From NCBI GenBank assembly GCA_964022115.1, contig CAXIBC010000039.1, forward strand, positions 1 to 25,465: DNA of 25,465 nucleotides. The letters are read 5' to 3'. The position numbers and the translations under genes were made by a program. The notes under the pieces were generated by a model. It was given only the letters and a program-made list of their open reading frames with translations. It was not told the DNA's origin and ran no database searches. The stretch comes from Oleispira sp964022115 (lineage in GTDB: Bacteria; Pseudomonadota; Gammaproteobacteria; Pseudomonadales; Oceanobacteraceae). This document shows positions 1-7,575 of the stretch, piece after piece (the first letter of the stretch is position 1; each line of letters begins with the position of its first letter).

Positions 1-26
1 TTTAAGTGCTTGCTTTAAGTGCTTTC
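1..26. repeat. 13-bp tandem direct repeat
   Basis: The unit TTTAAGTGCTTGC at 1-13 is followed immediately by TTTAAGTGCTTTC at 14-26, 12 of 13 bases identical. The repeat touches the window edge, so more copies may lie upstream. No function can be assigned. It lies just before the terminator of an upstream gene. Confidence 0.6.
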
Positions 27-39
27 ATAAAGTGACTGA

Positions 40-82
40 AATGCTATGAGTCTTGCACTCATTAGCATTTCTTATTTATTTT
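40..82 (+). terminator. Rho-independent terminator of an upstream gene
   Basis: Positions 40-51 pair with 57-69 around a 5-base loop (CTTGC), giving about 12 base pairs with a single bulged T. The stem is followed by a T-rich stretch at 69-82. The polarity fits the end of a plus-strand transcript entering from outside the window. The ATG at 46 lies inside this stem, which argues against that codon starting the next gene. Confidence 0.65.
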
Positions 83-129
83 TAGACATTCTCTTTTTAT
101 TTCCATCAATCATCCTGGATACTGACATT

Positions 130-1314
130 ATGCCTTTGCCTTTAGCCGGTTTAAAAATTCTAGATTTTACCACCCTATTACCTGGGCCATACGCGACTCA
201 AATATTAGCGGACATGGGGGCCGAAGTGCTGCGCATTGAATCACCGACTCGCCCAGATTTAGTTAAATTTATGCCGCCTTTTGTCGGCTCTGGCAAAGAT
301 CGTATTTCTGCCGCCCATGCAACTTTAAACCGTAATAAAAAAAGCATTGCCTTAGACTTAAAAAAGGAAGGCGCCGCAGAGATTGTTCATAAGTTGGTTG
401 CAGAATACGACATTGTGATCGAACAATTTAGACCTGGAGTTATGAAGCGCTTAGGATTAGATTTTGCGAGCTTGCAAACAATTCAGCCTAAGTTAATTTA
501 TTGCTCGATTACCGGTTATGGTCAAACGGGTCCATTAAAAGATCGTGCTGGCCACGATATTAACTATTTAGCGCTATCGGGCTTAGCAAGCTACTCTGGC
601 CGTGCTGACACTGGCCCAGTACTTTCGGGTACTCAAATTGCCGATGTTGCGGGCGGTTCACACAACGCGGTGATGGCTATTTTGGCGGCGGTGATTCAAC
701 GCTCTACCACTGGTATTGGCCAATACTTAGACATCAGTATGAGTGATGCCGCCATGGCACTCACGACTATGTTCGGCTCCAATGCCATAACCAGTGGTGA
801 CGATCCTAGCTGTGGCAAAGAAATGCTCAATGGCGGTTTATTCTACGACTATTACCAAACATCGGATGATCGTCATATTTCAATCGGCAGTCTAGAACCT
901 AATTTTGCTATGGCATTGCTGGCCGTATTAGAGCTTGGGGATTGGAAAAATAAAGTAGCCGATCAAAACTATGCAGTTCAGCAAGCATTAAAAGCAGCGA
1001 TCAGCGAAAAGGTTAAAACCCAGCCTTTAGCCCATTGGCAGGCAGAATTTGCCAAGGTCGATGCCTGTGTTGAGCCGGTATTAACCATGAATGAGGCTTT
1101 TGAACACCCTCACTTTGTAGAGCGTGGTATGGTCACTGAGGCGCAAGACGAAGCAGGAAACTCTATCAAACAGATCAATACCTCGCTGCCATTTAAAACT
1201 CAATTACCCCATAAAGCCGCCGGTAAGCTAGGGGCTAATTCTGTCGAAGTATTACAGCAATTAGGTTATAGCGACTCCGACATTGAGCAGTTAAAGAAAG
1301 ATCGTTGCATTTAA
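130..1314 (+). CDS. CaiB/BaiF family CoA-transferase, alpha-methylacyl-CoA racemase-like
   Basis: A 394-residue class III CoA-transferase-fold protein, a normal length for the family. The N-terminus LPLAGLKILDF and the LLPGPYATQILADMGAEV block are typical of CaiB proteins. The GHDINY motif near residues 141-146 carries the family's conserved aspartate (about D143). A later SLEPNF block (E about 256) resembles the racemase subgroup, where a glutamate there belongs to the active site. This favours an alpha-methylacyl-CoA racemase-like enzyme over formyl- or carnitine-CoA transferase, but the acyl-CoA substrate is unknown. The ATG at 130 is chosen because the 28 extra residues from the ATG at 46 are hydrophobic, atypical, and encoded across a terminator hairpin. 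The ribosome site is weak (GGAT). No link to the purine genes is evident. Confidence 0.85.
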   Translation: MPLPLAGLKILDFTTLLPGPYATQILADMGAEVLRIESPTRPDLVKFMPPFVGSGKDRISAAHATLNRNKKSIALDLKKEGAAEIVHKLVAEYDIVIEQFRPGVMKRLGLDFASLQTIQPKLIYCSITGYGQTGPLKDRAGHDINYLALSGLASYSGRADTGPVLSGTQIADVAGGSHNAVMAILAAVIQRSTTGIGQYLDISMSDAAMALTTMFGSNAITSGDDPSCGKEMLNGGLFYDYYQTSDDRHISIGSLEPNFAMALLAVLELGDWKNKVADQNYAVQQALKAAISEKVKTQPLAHWQAEFAKVDACVEPVLTMNEAFEHPHFVERGMVTEAQDEAGNSIKQINTSLPFKTQLPHKAAGKLGANSVEVLQQLGYSDSDIEQLKKDRCI

Positions 1315-1384
1315 TAGACGATTAAATCTCGCTTCCCCTAGTAATTCCATTCGTTTAAGCTGACCTTTTTAAAGGCACTTAAAT

Positions 1385-2137
1385 ATGGAATTAAGTTTTG
1401 AACTACTTGCCCTGCTTTCAATGGTAGCAGTGGTTGCTGGATTTATTGATGCCATTGCCGGTGGTGGTGGCTTACTTACCATTCCAACGCTTATGTTTAC
1501 CGGCATATCCCCGGTTCAAGCTATTGCCACCAATAAGTTGCAAGCCTGCTTTGGCAGTTTTACGGCAACCCGCTTTTTTATTAAACAAAAGCTGGTTATT
1601 CCTAAGCAACAAATCGGTGGCATTATCGCAGCAGCAATCGGTGCTATTATTGGCGCTCTGGCAATTCAATCTTTCGATCCTGATATTTTAATTACCGTAT
1701 TACCTTTTGCATTAATTATTATCGCAATCTACTTATTGCTGGCAAAAAATTTTGGCCAAGCGACGACAGCAAGCAAACTAAAGAAAGGCACCTTTAATGC
1801 AACCTTTATTACTGGCGTAGGTTTTTACGATGGCTTATTTGGCCCTGGCACCGGCACTTTTTTTACCTTAAGTTACTGTAAAATGAGAGCAATGAACCTC
1901 ATCCAAGCAACCGCTCACGCAAAGCTGATGAACTTCACTACCAACATTGTCTCACTGTTTATCTTTATCCTTTCAGATCAAATTATCTGGCAAGTTGGGC
2001 TGGCGATGGCACTGGGTCAAATTATTGGAGCACAATTAGGAGCAGCCACCGCCATTAAACAAGGAAGCCACTTTATTCGTTATATGACAGTTGCTGTGTG
2101 TATTGCAATGAGTATTAGCTTGCTACTCAAACATTAA
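1385..2137 (+). CDS. TSUP (TauE/SafE/YfcA) family membrane permease
   Basis: A 250-residue, strongly hydrophobic protein with about eight membrane segments. The first helix carries GFIDAIAGGGGLLTIPTL, the glycine-rich signature of the TSUP/TauE-SafE family. The second half has a related block (GFYDGLFGPGTGTFF), as expected for the internally duplicated family. Members move small anions such as sulfite, sulfoacetate or other organic acids across the inner membrane. The substrate cannot be read from sequence. It starts 70 bp after the CoA-transferase gene on the same strand, so co-transcription is possible. The ribosome site (AAAGGC) is modest. Its 3' end faces the convergent hydrolase gene, with 38 bp between and no obvious terminator. 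Confidence 0.87.
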   Translation: MELSFELLALLSMVAVVAGFIDAIAGGGGLLTIPTLMFTGISPVQAIATNKLQACFGSFTATRFFIKQKLVIPKQQIGGIIAAAIGAIIGALAIQSFDPDILITVLPFALIIIAIYLLLAKNFGQATTASKLKKGTFNATFITGVGFYDGLFGPGTGTFFTLSYCKMRAMNLIQATAHAKLMNFTTNIVSLFIFILSDQIIWQVGLAMALGQIIGAQLGAATAIKQGSHFIRYMTVAVCIAMSISLLLKH

Positions 2138-2175
2138 ATTGAATGCATTAACATTACGATATATTAGCGGTAACT

Positions 2176-3021
2176 TTATACTGTTTTATAGCTTTGATCT
2201 TTCTTTATCCATGCTTGCAGAAGTTCTCGATTATCGTGATTCCATGGATGGAAACTGGGGCGATAATAATCGACATAATCACTCCAAATACTTCTAACAA
2301 TGCCCCCTTTTCTAAAGTACATTTTGACCCCTTGCCAGCAAACCTTAGGGCTAAATAGCTTGCCGTCTTTCCACAAGAAAATAGCCTGCACAGCGCTCGC
2401 TCGCATACAAAACATCACTGTCACTATCATCATGGCAAAAATACGGCGGAAGTACCCTCCCCCAGCTTGCTGATAAACATCAAAAGCAACCGCTTTATGC
2501 TCTGTTTCTTCAACGGCGTGCCACTGCCATAATGCTTTGAACTTTTCATCCATACCAGCGGATGTAACAGGATTATTTAATAGATCATGAGCCATGATGG
2601 CCGTAAAATGTTCTACCGCACAAGTCACTGCTAAACGGTCAATGGCAGGTAAGTATTTTTTTATCAAGACTTTTTCTTTTTTCTCAAAAGCCTCTACCTT
2701 GCTCGCTGGGTATCCCATGCTATCAAGATACTTATTAAACTGAGAATGCTCATGACCATGAATGGCTTCTTGCTTAATAAACCCTTTAACTTGTTTTAAC
2801 AGGGTTTCATCTTTGACCCAGTATTGGTTATCACGAACCGCGTCGATAAACATGCGCTCACCTTCTGGAAATAAACAGGATAGTGCATTCATAAAGGTGC
2901 TTTTAAATACATCTCCGCCATGCCAGTAGCGCGGTAAACTTGAAAGGTCGAACTCAAAGTCCATCTTACGACCATGAATTTCCATATTTCTGCTGATGTC
3001 TAGAGCGGCTTGTTGTGTCAT
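2176..3021 (-). CDS. Predicted metal-dependent hydrolase (PF10118-type)
   Basis: A 281-residue soluble protein resembling the uncharacterised family annotated as predicted metal-dependent hydrolase (PF10118). The likely metal ligands sit in QEAIHGHEH (residues 84-92), VEHF (136-139) and EETEH (171-175). This spacing of Glu and His residues on helices recalls diiron ferritin-like folds, which is my inference. A hydrophobic stretch around residues 194-210 may be buried or membrane-associated. No substrate is known. It is the first gene beyond the purine operon on the minus strand, separated from it by a terminator, so it is probably transcribed from its own promoter within 3022-3141. Confidence 0.8.
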   Translation of the reverse strand: MTQQAALDISRNMEIHGRKMDFEFDLSSLPRYWHGGDVFKSTFMNALSCLFPEGERMFIDAVRDNQYWVKDETLLKQVKGFIKQEAIHGHEHSQFNKYLDSMGYPASKVEAFEKKEKVLIKKYLPAIDRLAVTCAVEHFTAIMAHDLLNNPVTSAGMDEKFKALWQWHAVEETEHKAVAFDVYQQAGGGYFRRIFAMMIVTVMFCMRASAVQAIFLWKDGKLFSPKVCWQGVKMYFRKGGIVRSIWSDYVDYYRPSFHPWNHDNRELLQAWIKKDQSYKTV

Positions 3022-3141
3022 AAGTACTCCAAAGCTAGATCACGATTATGATTCTATTTTAAACCTGCAATATCATGGGTAACAGGTCGGTAAATGACAG
3101 CTATAGTGAATGGTAATGAGAGAATCTGGCTGGTTTTAACT

Positions 3142-3180
3142 AAAAAAGCCCCTTACCGACTAGACCAGTAAGAGGCTTTA
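3142..3180 (-). terminator. Rho-independent terminator of the purine operon
   Basis: Read on the minus strand, AAAGCCTCTTAC pairs with GTAAGGGGCTTT (one mismatch, 11-base loop) and is followed by a run of six T. It lies 34 bp past the puuD stop codon and before the hydrolase gene, closing the guaD-puuD transcript. Confidence 0.85.
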
Positions 3181-3214
3181 TTAACTAGATAGTTGCTGAT
3201 CTAACTAGGCTGAA

Positions 3215-4390
3215 CTACCTAGACAACCAAACCATAAGTTGCTGACGCTCTTGGTCGGTCATCTGGGTTATATTGCCTAACGGCATATAACCGGTTTGCA
3301 AAGCAGGAATCATCTTGTCTTTTACGGCTAACGCTTGCTCAGCCGTTGCTAATACGATACCCGCAGGGGCAGACGCAAAACCGGCATTACTGGGGCTAAC
3401 GGCATGACAAGACGTACAGCGCTGCTCAATAATCGTCAACGCTTGAGTATCGGTTAAGACTGTTTCACCTTGTTGCACTGCAATTTTTTCCGGTGCCATA
3501 GCCGCAGCCAAGATCACCAACATAACTGCCGCTGCGACTAAAATACTAGGTTTAGTCACACCACGATGGCGCAAGTTAAAGAAGTGACGGGCAAACGCGG
3601 CGATAAAGCTGATGGCGACTAATACCAACCAACCAAACTCATGACTGTAGGTCATGGGGTAATGATTACTGATCATAATGAAGATGATAGGCAAGGTCAG
3701 ATAGTTATTATGGGTGGAACGCAATTTAGCAAATGCGCCGTATTTAGGATCCGGAGACTCCCCACGCTTCACCGCAGCAACGAGTGCCGTTTGCGCCGGC
3801 ATAATGCCCAAGAATACGTTACCCGCCATAATCGTACCGATAATCGCCCCCATGTGGATATAAGCACCACGAGCAGAGAAAATCTCATGAGAGAACCACG
3901 ACATAAACGCTAAGAAGCCAAATAAGATCAGCCCGAATAGTTTCGCATTATGACGCAGCGGTGACCGCACCATAGCCTCATACACTATGATACCAACAGC
4001 GATAAAACCAAGGCCTGCGCCAATGGCTTGCCCTTGAGTCATCTCTAATCGGCTATTATCGATCAAGAAACTTTCTGCCCCGACGTAATAAACAATCCAT
4101 AGCATCACCATACCGGTTAACCAGGTAGTATACGCTTCCCATTTAAACCAATGTAGATTTTCCGGTTCAGACTCAGGCCCTAACTTATATTTTGCCACTT
4201 CATAAAAGCCGCCACCGTGGATCGCCCACAAGTCGCCGCCAATCCCCTTGTCTTTTTTCCACTGTGGTGGATTTTCTAAGCTGTTATCTAACCAGATAAA
4301 ATAGAAAGAGGCACCAATCCAAGCCACACCAGCGATGACGTGGAACCAGCGGAAGAACATATTCAACCACTCAAAAAAATACGCTTCCAT
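3215..4390 (-). CDS. puuD: Membrane urate hydroxylase with C-terminal cytochrome c domain
   Basis: PuuD converts urate to 5-hydroxyisourate as an integral membrane enzyme, in place of the soluble cofactor-free uricase. The 391-residue product opens with the typical WLNMFFRWFHVIAGVAWIG block and has about eight membrane segments between residues 10 and 302. A c-type cytochrome domain follows, with the heme-binding CTSCH at 325-329 and a likely axial methionine in GYMPLGN (about M369). This architecture suggests electrons pass from urate to heme c and on to the respiratory chain rather than directly to oxygen with peroxide release. The start ATG overlaps the guaD stop by one base (TAATG), indicating translational coupling. 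Its product feeds UraH, encoded upstream in the same direction. Confidence 0.93.
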   Translation of the reverse strand: MEAYFFEWLNMFFRWFHVIAGVAWIGASFYFIWLDNSLENPPQWKKDKGIGGDLWAIHGGGFYEVAKYKLGPESEPENLHWFKWEAYTTWLTGMVMLWIVYYVGAESFLIDNSRLEMTQGQAIGAGLGFIAVGIIVYEAMVRSPLRHNAKLFGLILFGFLAFMSWFSHEIFSARGAYIHMGAIIGTIMAGNVFLGIMPAQTALVAAVKRGESPDPKYGAFAKLRSTHNNYLTLPIIFIMISNHYPMTYSHEFGWLVLVAISFIAAFARHFFNLRHRGVTKPSILVAAAVMLVILAAAMAPEKIAVQQGETVLTDTQALTIIEQRCTSCHAVSPSNAGFASAPAGIVLATAEQALAVKDKMIPALQTGYMPLGNITQMTDQERQQLMVWLSR

Positions 4391-5739
4391 TATTTCTCTC
4401 CTGCGCTGATATTAGCATCACGCTGATGCACACAATTACCGGCCACATAGGTTGCTTGTACAGCGCGGTCGTCACCTAGAATAATCATGGCAAAAAGTTT
4501 TTCAGCTAAGGTTTTACACTTGCTTTGCTTCAACGCCATGATTGGAGTGCTATTAAAATCCAGCACAGCGAAATCCGCTTCGTTGCCAATTTTAAAAGAA
4601 CCGATTTTATTTTCTAATTGCAATGTTTTTGCATTACCTAAGGTCGCTAGATATAAACTCTTCAGCGGCGATAATTTATTGCCGTTTAATTGCGTCACCT
4701 TGTACGCTTCGTTGAGTGTTTGCAACATAGAGAAGCTAGTACCACCACCCACGTCGGTTGCCACACTATAAGCTACTTGGTTTTCTTCTAGTTCTTTAAT
4801 ATCTAATAAGCCACTACCTAAAAATAGGTTAGAGGTTGGACAAAAAGAAACACTAGAACCGGTCTCACGGAAACGCTGATGTTCGCGTTCATTTAAGTGA
4901 ATACCATGAGCAAAAATACTGCGCTGACCGAGCAAGTTATACTGGTCATAAACATCGAGGTAATCTTTTGCATCTGGAAATAATTCAGAGACAAAAGCCA
5001 CTTCGTCTTTGTTTTCTGAGATGTGAGTTTGCATGTACACATCCGGATACTCGGCCATTAACTGACCGGCTTTTTCTAGCTGCTCATGGGTCGAGGTAAT
5101 TGCAAAACGCGGAGTTACCGCATACAACTGGCGCCCCTTGTTATGCCAACTATCAATCAAAGATTTACTATCTTCGTAGCTGCTCTCTGGGGTATCGCAC
5201 AAGAAATCGGGCGCGTTACGATCCATCATTACTTTACCGCAGATCATTCGGGTATTACGCTTTTCCGAGGCTTCAAAGAAGGCTTCTACCGATTGTTTAT
5301 GCACAGTTCCAAATACTAACGCTGTGGTCGTACCGCACTTTAACAGCTCATCTAAAAAGAAGTTCGCGATATTGCTAGCGTATTCTTTATCTTCGAACTG
5401 GCGCTCTGCGGGGAAGGTATAATTATTCAACCAATCCAATAGTTGTTCACCATAAGAGGCAATCACTTCTACTTGAGGATAGTGAATATGAGTATCGATC
5501 ATACCTGGAATAATAAGATGGTCTTTATATTCAACAACTTTCACATCGGCGGCAAGTGCTGGTAAAACATCAGATGCTTCGCCTAGTTGCTTCACCTTAC
5601 CGTCTTCAATAACCAAGGCACCATCTTGGAAAAACTGGTACGCACTCTCATCAATATTAAGAGTCCCTTCGATATCGGGATCCGATAGGAAGTGAAGTAT
5701 CGCGGCTCGATAGACAGTCGTGCTCTGTGTACTACTCAT
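4390..5739 (-). CDS. guaD: Guanine deaminase
   Basis: A 449-residue amidohydrolase-superfamily enzyme that hydrolyses guanine to xanthine and ammonia in the cytoplasm. The motif PGMIDTHIHYPQ (H84 and H86 as zinc ligands) followed by EQLLDWLNNYTFPAE is characteristic of guanine deaminases. Later family blocks include THISEN, HGIHLNEREHQRF and TDVGGGTSFSML, the last carrying the zinc-ligand aspartate. Length matches bacterial GuaD proteins. It is translationally coupled to puuD, and 193 bp separate it from allA upstream. That gap contains a triple heptamer repeat, so guaD-puuD may have its own regulated promoter as well as read-through from above. The product xanthine is the substrate of XdhAB and Gpt, both encoded in this window. 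Confidence 0.95.
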   Translation of the reverse strand: MSSTQSTTVYRAAILHFLSDPDIEGTLNIDESAYQFFQDGALVIEDGKVKQLGEASDVLPALAADVKVVEYKDHLIIPGMIDTHIHYPQVEVIASYGEQLLDWLNNYTFPAERQFEDKEYASNIANFFLDELLKCGTTTALVFGTVHKQSVEAFFEASEKRNTRMICGKVMMDRNAPDFLCDTPESSYEDSKSLIDSWHNKGRQLYAVTPRFAITSTHEQLEKAGQLMAEYPDVYMQTHISENKDEVAFVSELFPDAKDYLDVYDQYNLLGQRSIFAHGIHLNEREHQRFRETGSSVSFCPTSNLFLGSGLLDIKELEENQVAYSVATDVGGGTSFSMLQTLNEAYKVTQLNGNKLSPLKSLYLATLGNAKTLQLENKIGSFKIGNEADFAVLDFNSTPIMALKQSKCKTLAEKLFAMIILGDDRAVQATYVAGNCVHQRDANISAGEK

Positions 5740-5787
5740 AATTTTACATTCTCGTTCATGTCTCTAAAGAAACATTATTGGTTTCAA

Positions 5788-5822
5788 GTTGAGTCAGTGT
5801 TGAGTATTTAAGGTTGAGTATT
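5788..5822. repeat. Three direct GTTGAGT heptamers upstream of guaD
   Basis: GTTGAGT occurs at 5788-5794, 5799-5805 and 5813-5819. The last two extend to the decamer GTTGAGTATT (5799-5808 and 5813-5822). Offsets are 11 and 14 bp, so the first two lie on about the same DNA face. They sit 49-83 bp upstream of the guaD start codon, read as ACTCAAC on the guaD sense strand. They could be an activator or repressor array; no known consensus is recognised. Confidence 0.45.
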
Positions 5823-5932
5823 GACTTCCACAAAAGGTGAATAATTACTAAACCCTGCCTCTTACACTTTTATTTAATTTAAAAAGAGTTTCATTTTCTA
5901 AATTGTTTTTAATTAGCTGTTAAGAAAATTTA

Positions 5933-6490
5933 TTAACAAGTAATCTGAATTTTCACATCATTGCCAAAGAAGTGTTCTTCACAATTATTACCACCACCTT
6001 TACGATCAACAACCAAAAAATCACAAACCTTGTTCAAACCTAATACCGGGTGGTGCCAAGTATTCTTGTGGTAATTAATGCCTTGATCAGCACGAGCGAT
6101 GAACAAGTGTAGGTTTTCTGGAGTTGGTTCTTCGACCGCGTCCGCCACCAGCACTAGATACTCTTCACCCGATAACGGATGAAAAGATTGGCTACCAAAC
6201 GGATGGCGCTCTACCATTTCGATATCCATGGCGAGGTCTTTAGAAACTGGACGAGGCAAAGCGCGGAAAATATTAATGACCGCGTGAGTTTCAGGCGTTC
6301 CTTTGTCCGAGCTGCCAGCGGCTTCTAACTCAACCTTCCCTAAGGAATCATAACGTTCGGTATTACCACCGTTGATCATGATTGGATTCTTGCTTGCAGA
6401 AGAATTACCAAACACTTCAATCACATCACCAAACGGCGCGAACGCTTCTTTGGTTAGGGGCTGGGGGGTTAATGTATATTCTTTAACCAT
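5933..6490 (-). CDS. allA: Ureidoglycolate lyase
   Basis: AllA cleaves ureidoglycolate to glyoxylate and urea, the last nitrogen-releasing step encoded here. The 185-residue protein has the family's N-terminal LTKEAFAPFGDVIE block, the central FHPLSGEEYLVLVA strand and the NYHKNTWHHPVLGL motif of the cupin-like fold. Length is slightly above the usual 160-170. It starts three bases after the uraH stop, so the two are surely co-transcribed. The adjacent allantoicase gene supplies the substrate. Together with Alc it makes this the allantoicase (urea-releasing) branch rather than the AllC ammonia-releasing branch. No urease gene is in the window. Confidence 0.92.
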   Translation of the reverse strand: MVKEYTLTPQPLTKEAFAPFGDVIEVFGNSSASKNPIMINGGNTERYDSLGKVELEAAGSSDKGTPETHAVINIFRALPRPVSKDLAMDIEMVERHPFGSQSFHPLSGEEYLVLVADAVEEPTPENLHLFIARADQGINYHKNTWHHPVLGLNKVCDFLVVDRKGGGNNCEEHFFGNDVKIQITC

Positions 6491-6493
6491 TTT

Positions 6494-6838
6494 CTAGCTG
6501 CCACGATAGGTTGAGATGCCGTATGCCGAAACCAATAATGGCACATGATAATGCTCATCTGGGTTTTCGATACGAAAGTCAAAAGTAACGCTTGGATAGA
6601 AGCAAGACTTACCCTGTTTTTCGAAGTAGGGATCGGTAGCAAACTCGATGCGGTAAATGCCCGCTTCGCGCTGCTGCCCTTCCAACCAATCTACGATGCG
6701 ACCATCGCTATTGGTTTCGCCAGCAGCAATTTGTTGGTACTGTTTGTTTGCATCCAGTTTAAAAAGTACTACTGCCACACCCACCGCGGGCTTACCAAGA
6801 TTGGTATCTAACACGTGAGTCGTAATTGGACTAGCCAT
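6494..6838 (-). CDS. uraH: 5-hydroxyisourate hydrolase (transthyretin-like)
   Basis: UraH (also called HiuH or PucM) opens the ring of 5-hydroxyisourate to give OHCU, directly downstream of PuuD. The 114-residue product has the N-terminal signature ITTHVLDTNLGKPAVGVAV and ends in the diagnostic YRGS tetrapeptide that closes the active site. An in-frame ATG lies 12 codons further upstream (6874). The ATG at 6838 is preferred because it has a strong Shine-Dalgarno (AGAAGGAAAG) and gives the normal family length. There is no signal peptide, so the enzyme should be cytoplasmic. It is followed three bases later by allA. A two-hairpin intergenic repeat lies upstream, between this gene and uraD. Confidence 0.95.
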   Translation of the reverse strand: MASPITTHVLDTNLGKPAVGVAVVLFKLDANKQYQQIAAGETNSDGRIVDWLEGQQREAGIYRIEFATDPYFEKQGKSCFYPSVTFDFRIENPDEHYHVPLLVSAYGISTYRGS

Positions 6839-6914
6839 GTTCTTTCCTTCTCTAAGTCTCGAACCTTTAATCAACCAAAAGAGATCATAATTATGTGCTT
6901 ATGTAGCAAGTGTG

Positions 6915-6952
6915 TATGGCATGGATACCATACCCAAGGCTACAGGGACGTA
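6915..6952 (+). repeat. Two-hairpin intergenic repeat unit
   Basis: Between uraD and uraH, TATGG at 6915-6919 pairs with CCATA at 6928-6932 around CATGGATA. Eight bases later TACAGGGACGTA (6941-6952) has TA arms around CAGGGACG. Hairpin centres are 23 bp apart. The layout resembles the units at 25222-25262 and 25343-25381. It lies in the leader between uraD and uraH and could mark an mRNA processing or attenuation point. Confidence 0.45.
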
Positions 6953-7023
6953 TTGACGCCGGCTTGCGGAATAAATACATAATCATGATTTCGTTATCGA
7001 TTACAAAAAATTCTTATCATCAT

Positions 7024-7548
7024 TTAGCCATTCGGAATTAATTTATCAATTCGAATGGCGGTAATTTTTGCTTGCTCTGCTGCTGCATTTTTCAATTCAA
7101 CGTCGCGCTCATTAGGCAAACGCTGATTTAATAGCTCCAGCATTTGCGCCGCGCTTTTACCGGTGGCGCACACGATAAAGATAAAACCATTTTTCTCTTC
7201 GTAGGCTGTATTACCCGCCGCTAAGTTTGCAATTACTTCTTCACTGGCATCATCTACCGAAGACTGTTCCCCAGAGGCTAGCTTTTTCGTATGGGCGTAT
7301 TTTTCGCGCAAGCTGGTCACATCACCAATTTTTGGATGACCTTCAAACGCTTGTAAAAAATCTTGCTCGCCTAAACCCGCCCATATCGATAATGCAACCT
7401 GCTGACATTGCTCTAAAGAAACAAATGGGCGTGCTGCCACCATGCCATCGATCCAAGCTTGCGAGGTACAACAGTTAGAGAATGCCACTTCGGCATCCTC
7501 AATAGAAAGCGCATTTAATGCGCTTAAGCTGTAATTCAAATCAGACAT
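7024..7548 (-). CDS. uraD: OHCU decarboxylase
   Basis: UraD decarboxylates 2-oxo-4-hydroxy-4-carboxy-5-ureidoimidazoline to (S)-allantoin. The 174-residue, all-alpha protein carries the catalytic-histidine motif GHPKIGD (H71) and the conserved EQ of SGEQSSVD (E94, Q95). The ending KITAIRIDKL is typical for the family. The Shine-Dalgarno AAGGA is 8 bp from the ATG. It follows allantoicase by 27 bp, so the two are probably co-transcribed. In many bacteria uraD is beside or fused to the allantoinase gene puuE. Here allantoicase takes that place and no allantoinase is present. The 185-bp gap to uraH contains a repeat unit but no terminator. Confidence 0.94.
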   Translation of the reverse strand: MSDLNYSLSALNALSIEDAEVAFSNCCTSQAWIDGMVAARPFVSLEQCQQVALSIWAGLGEQDFLQAFEGHPKIGDVTSLREKYAHTKKLASGEQSSVDDASEEVIANLAAGNTAYEEKNGFIFIVCATGKSAAQMLELLNQRLPNERDVELKNAAAEQAKITAIRIDKLIPNG

Positions 7549-7575
7549 CCTATTATCCTTTTATTCCCAGTTTTA

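Noticed and set aside
46..129. Upstream ATG at 46 as the start of the CoA-transferase gene
   Set aside because: It lies within a terminator stem and adds 28 atypical hydrophobic residues before the conserved N-terminus.
5821..5849. Plus-strand TTGACT as a -35 element
   Set aside because: No acceptable -10 at the right spacing and no plus-strand gene follows; it is probably chance sequence beside the heptamer repeats.
5740..5932. Sigma-54 or RutR-like site upstream of guaD
   Set aside because: No GG/GC pair at the right spacing and no TGACCA/TGGTCA dyad on either strand.
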